Shown here: positions 8,744-10,000 of the stretch, one piece after another | How the letters are laid out: every line of letters begins with the position of its first letter | Position numbering within the stretch: position 1 is the stretch's first letter | Assembly (NCBI GenBank): GCA_943704525.1 | Contig: CALSCQ010000063.1 | Location: 1 to 10,000 of the forward strand | DNA: 10,000 bases | Direction: 5' to 3' | Origin: Pigoraptor vietnamica | Lineage: Eukaryota > Opisthokonta > Filasterea | Translations under genes and position numbers: made by a program | Notes under the pieces: model-generated | Databases searched by the model: none | What the model was told of the DNA's origin: nothing | What the model saw: only the letters and a program-made list of their open reading frames with translations

Positions 8744-9571
8744 ATGCAACACCGCCCTGTTACCGAGCCCGTTACTCGGCTGAAAGTTTTTAAACCGATC
8801 GCGACGACTGTCCCTTCATACGACGTTCGGCTGTCGCCCATAACACCGTCTTCGATTTGGTCGTGGGTTGTGCGTGGCGAGTTCGACTGGTCACATGAGA
8901 GCGATGTGCAGAGGTTCGTGTACGCACTTCGTATGGATATCCGCTCGTGCGCGGGTTTGGCTGTCAGTATCTTCAGCGAGTTGGGCATTTTCCACAGCGT
9001 GACTGACATGTGGCTCGTGGCCGTACGCGGGCGTCCCGTCGGCGTCGTCGCGGTTAAAAAACCCGCGCTTAACACCATGGCAAACGTGGAGGTGGCCGGG
9101 CAATTGTACGATTACATGCATGGGTTCGCTCCTATTGCGGCCTCAAGCACGCGTTCGGCATCCTCACGACCTACGCCGAGTGGCGCATATGTTGGCTGAA
9201 AGAGGGGGAGACGGGAAGGCGACGGCACAACTTTCGCACGAGCGTAACATGTGGCACACGATATGGAGACGCAGCGATGTGCGCGTGGTGAGGCTATGCA
9301 AGCGAGAGGCGCTCATGATGCCGTACTTGCACATGGCCTTGGCGGAGGACTGGGCGAAGGACGAAGTGCTTACTGCGGCACGTGAGGCCGTTCATCGCAT
9401 TGCGTCGGCTGGCTTCATATACGGAGGCATGTGTCGGCGTCACCTGGGCTGTATGAGGACGAGCACGGCGTGCTGCGCGGTTTGGTTGTCGACACGTCTT
9501 CGATGGAACTCGGCGAGACGGCGTCCGCCGAGGCCATGCTTGCGAAGCTGTCGCTTGATGCATCCGAGTAA
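8744..9571 (+). pseudogene. PD-(D/E)XK nuclease plus kinase-like fusion (Crinkler-effector class), frame-broken
   Basis: This class combines a restriction-endonuclease-fold domain with a small kinase-like domain and is known from oomycete Crinkler effectors and free-living protists. The nuclease part shows a helix-1 Glu (SHESDVQ, 8897-8899), an Asp (TDMW, 9005-9007) and a strand reading GVVAVKKP. There the Glu normally seen two residues before Lys is Ala (9050-9052). It is followed by VAGQLYDYM and, in a second frame, FGILTTYAEWRICWL (9154-9198), hallmarks of the family. A third frame from about 9209 carries the kinase-like part. There the usual HGD is YGG (9420-9428), while an Asp at 9491-9493 in the fourth frame (LVVDTSS) may be the metal-binding one. 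The stop is TAA 9569-9571. Frame changes sit at G runs 9122-9124, 9204-9208 and 9446-9448. The first ATG in frame is 8744. Three breaks plus two lost catalytic residues argue for an inactive gene. Confidence 0.75.
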
Positions 9572-10000
9572 ATGCGCCATTGGCTGTGCTCCGAAGTGAC
9601 TGTCAGAGTAAATGCTGGCATCTGCAGCCGAGGGTGTGAACAGCGAAGGCACAGGTCCTGCTAACGGTCGATGGCAAGATGAATACGCTGTTAGCGACCT
9701 TGCTTATCACACAGTATTTGTTTTCGCGCCCATGTGTGGGTCATTAAGACTATACATGGGCCATCATCCCAAAAAACCGCTCGAGAGAGATTCAATTCAC
9801 CCTGGCGGTGCGCTCATCGGCGCTGTGCGCATGCCGAGTCATCACCGTGCAGCACCTGAGGCCGTGCGCGCGGCTGAGACAAAGGGCGATCAAGTGACCG
9901 CACGTGACGGGACAAGCGCACGCTTGCCGTGAGACGCGTTCTGGTGGATAATTCCGACAATTCACTTTACTCCCATCACCGCGCTGCAGCACCTCCACCG
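9572..10000. other. No supported gene
   Basis: An open frame on the plus strand at 9612-9932 (106 codons from an ATG) has no recognisable motif, and its composition looks random. A 10-nt direct repeat, GAGTAAATGC, occurs at 9566-9575 and 9606-9615, the first copy overlapping the pseudogene stop. Minus-strand sequence at the very end could be a partial exon of a gene beyond the window, but nothing identifies it. Confidence 0.55.

Noticed and set aside
63-8765. Shared 9-mer CTGTTACCG at 63-71 and 8757-8765, upstream of both kinase-like loci
   Set aside because: Too short to be meaningful, and the flanking bases do not extend the match.
9612-9932. 106-codon plus-strand frame after the nuclease-kinase pseudogene
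   Set aside because: No motif, no homology that I recognise and no splice context; could be chance.
1-10000. tRNA, rRNA, CRISPR array, insertion sequence or telomere repeat
   Set aside because: No cloverleaf, regular repeat-spacer pattern, transposase or terminal inverted repeat was found on either strand by eye.

Overview
This window looks like nuclear DNA from a GC-rich, intron-bearing single-celled eukaryote. The evidence is GT-AG introns of 70 to 187 nt with clean phase joins, an unmistakable eukaryotic WDR6-type gene, no bacterial operon layout, and TG/CG-alternating intron sequence. The lineage cannot be fixed from this sequence. The window opens with 42 uninterrupted Gs, most likely a sequencing or assembly artefact at a contig edge.

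Layout from left to right. (1) 1-460 is the poly-G, unassigned sequence and a long alternating TG/CG tract that probably lies in an intron ending at 460. (2) 461-1597 (+) is a broken protein-kinase-like gene, carried on three successive frames, with the catalytic Asp of the HRD motif replaced by Asn. (3) 2058-6592 (+) is an intact five-exon gene of 1348 codons for WDR6 (yeast Rtt10/Trm734), the WD40 partner of the tRNA Nm34 methyltransferase. (4) 6869-8651 (-), convergent with WDR6, is an intact two-exon gene for a condensation/alcohol-acetyltransferase-like acyltransferase. (5) 8744-9571 (+), divergent from the acyltransferase, is a broken gene of the PD-(D/E)XK nuclease plus kinase fusion class known from Crinkler-type eukaryotic effectors, spread over four frame segments. 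(6) 9572-10000 holds nothing I can support.

Two intact genes, one clearly housekeeping and one probably metabolic, are flanked by two decayed kinase-like genes of accessory, effector-related type. All five frame breaks go the same way (one base lost) and each can be placed at a run of three to five Gs. The intact genes, about 5.6 kb of coding sequence, show no such break. That contrast is the most interesting feature here: real gene decay by G-run slippage, an uneven sequencing problem, or, least likely, programmed frameshifting.
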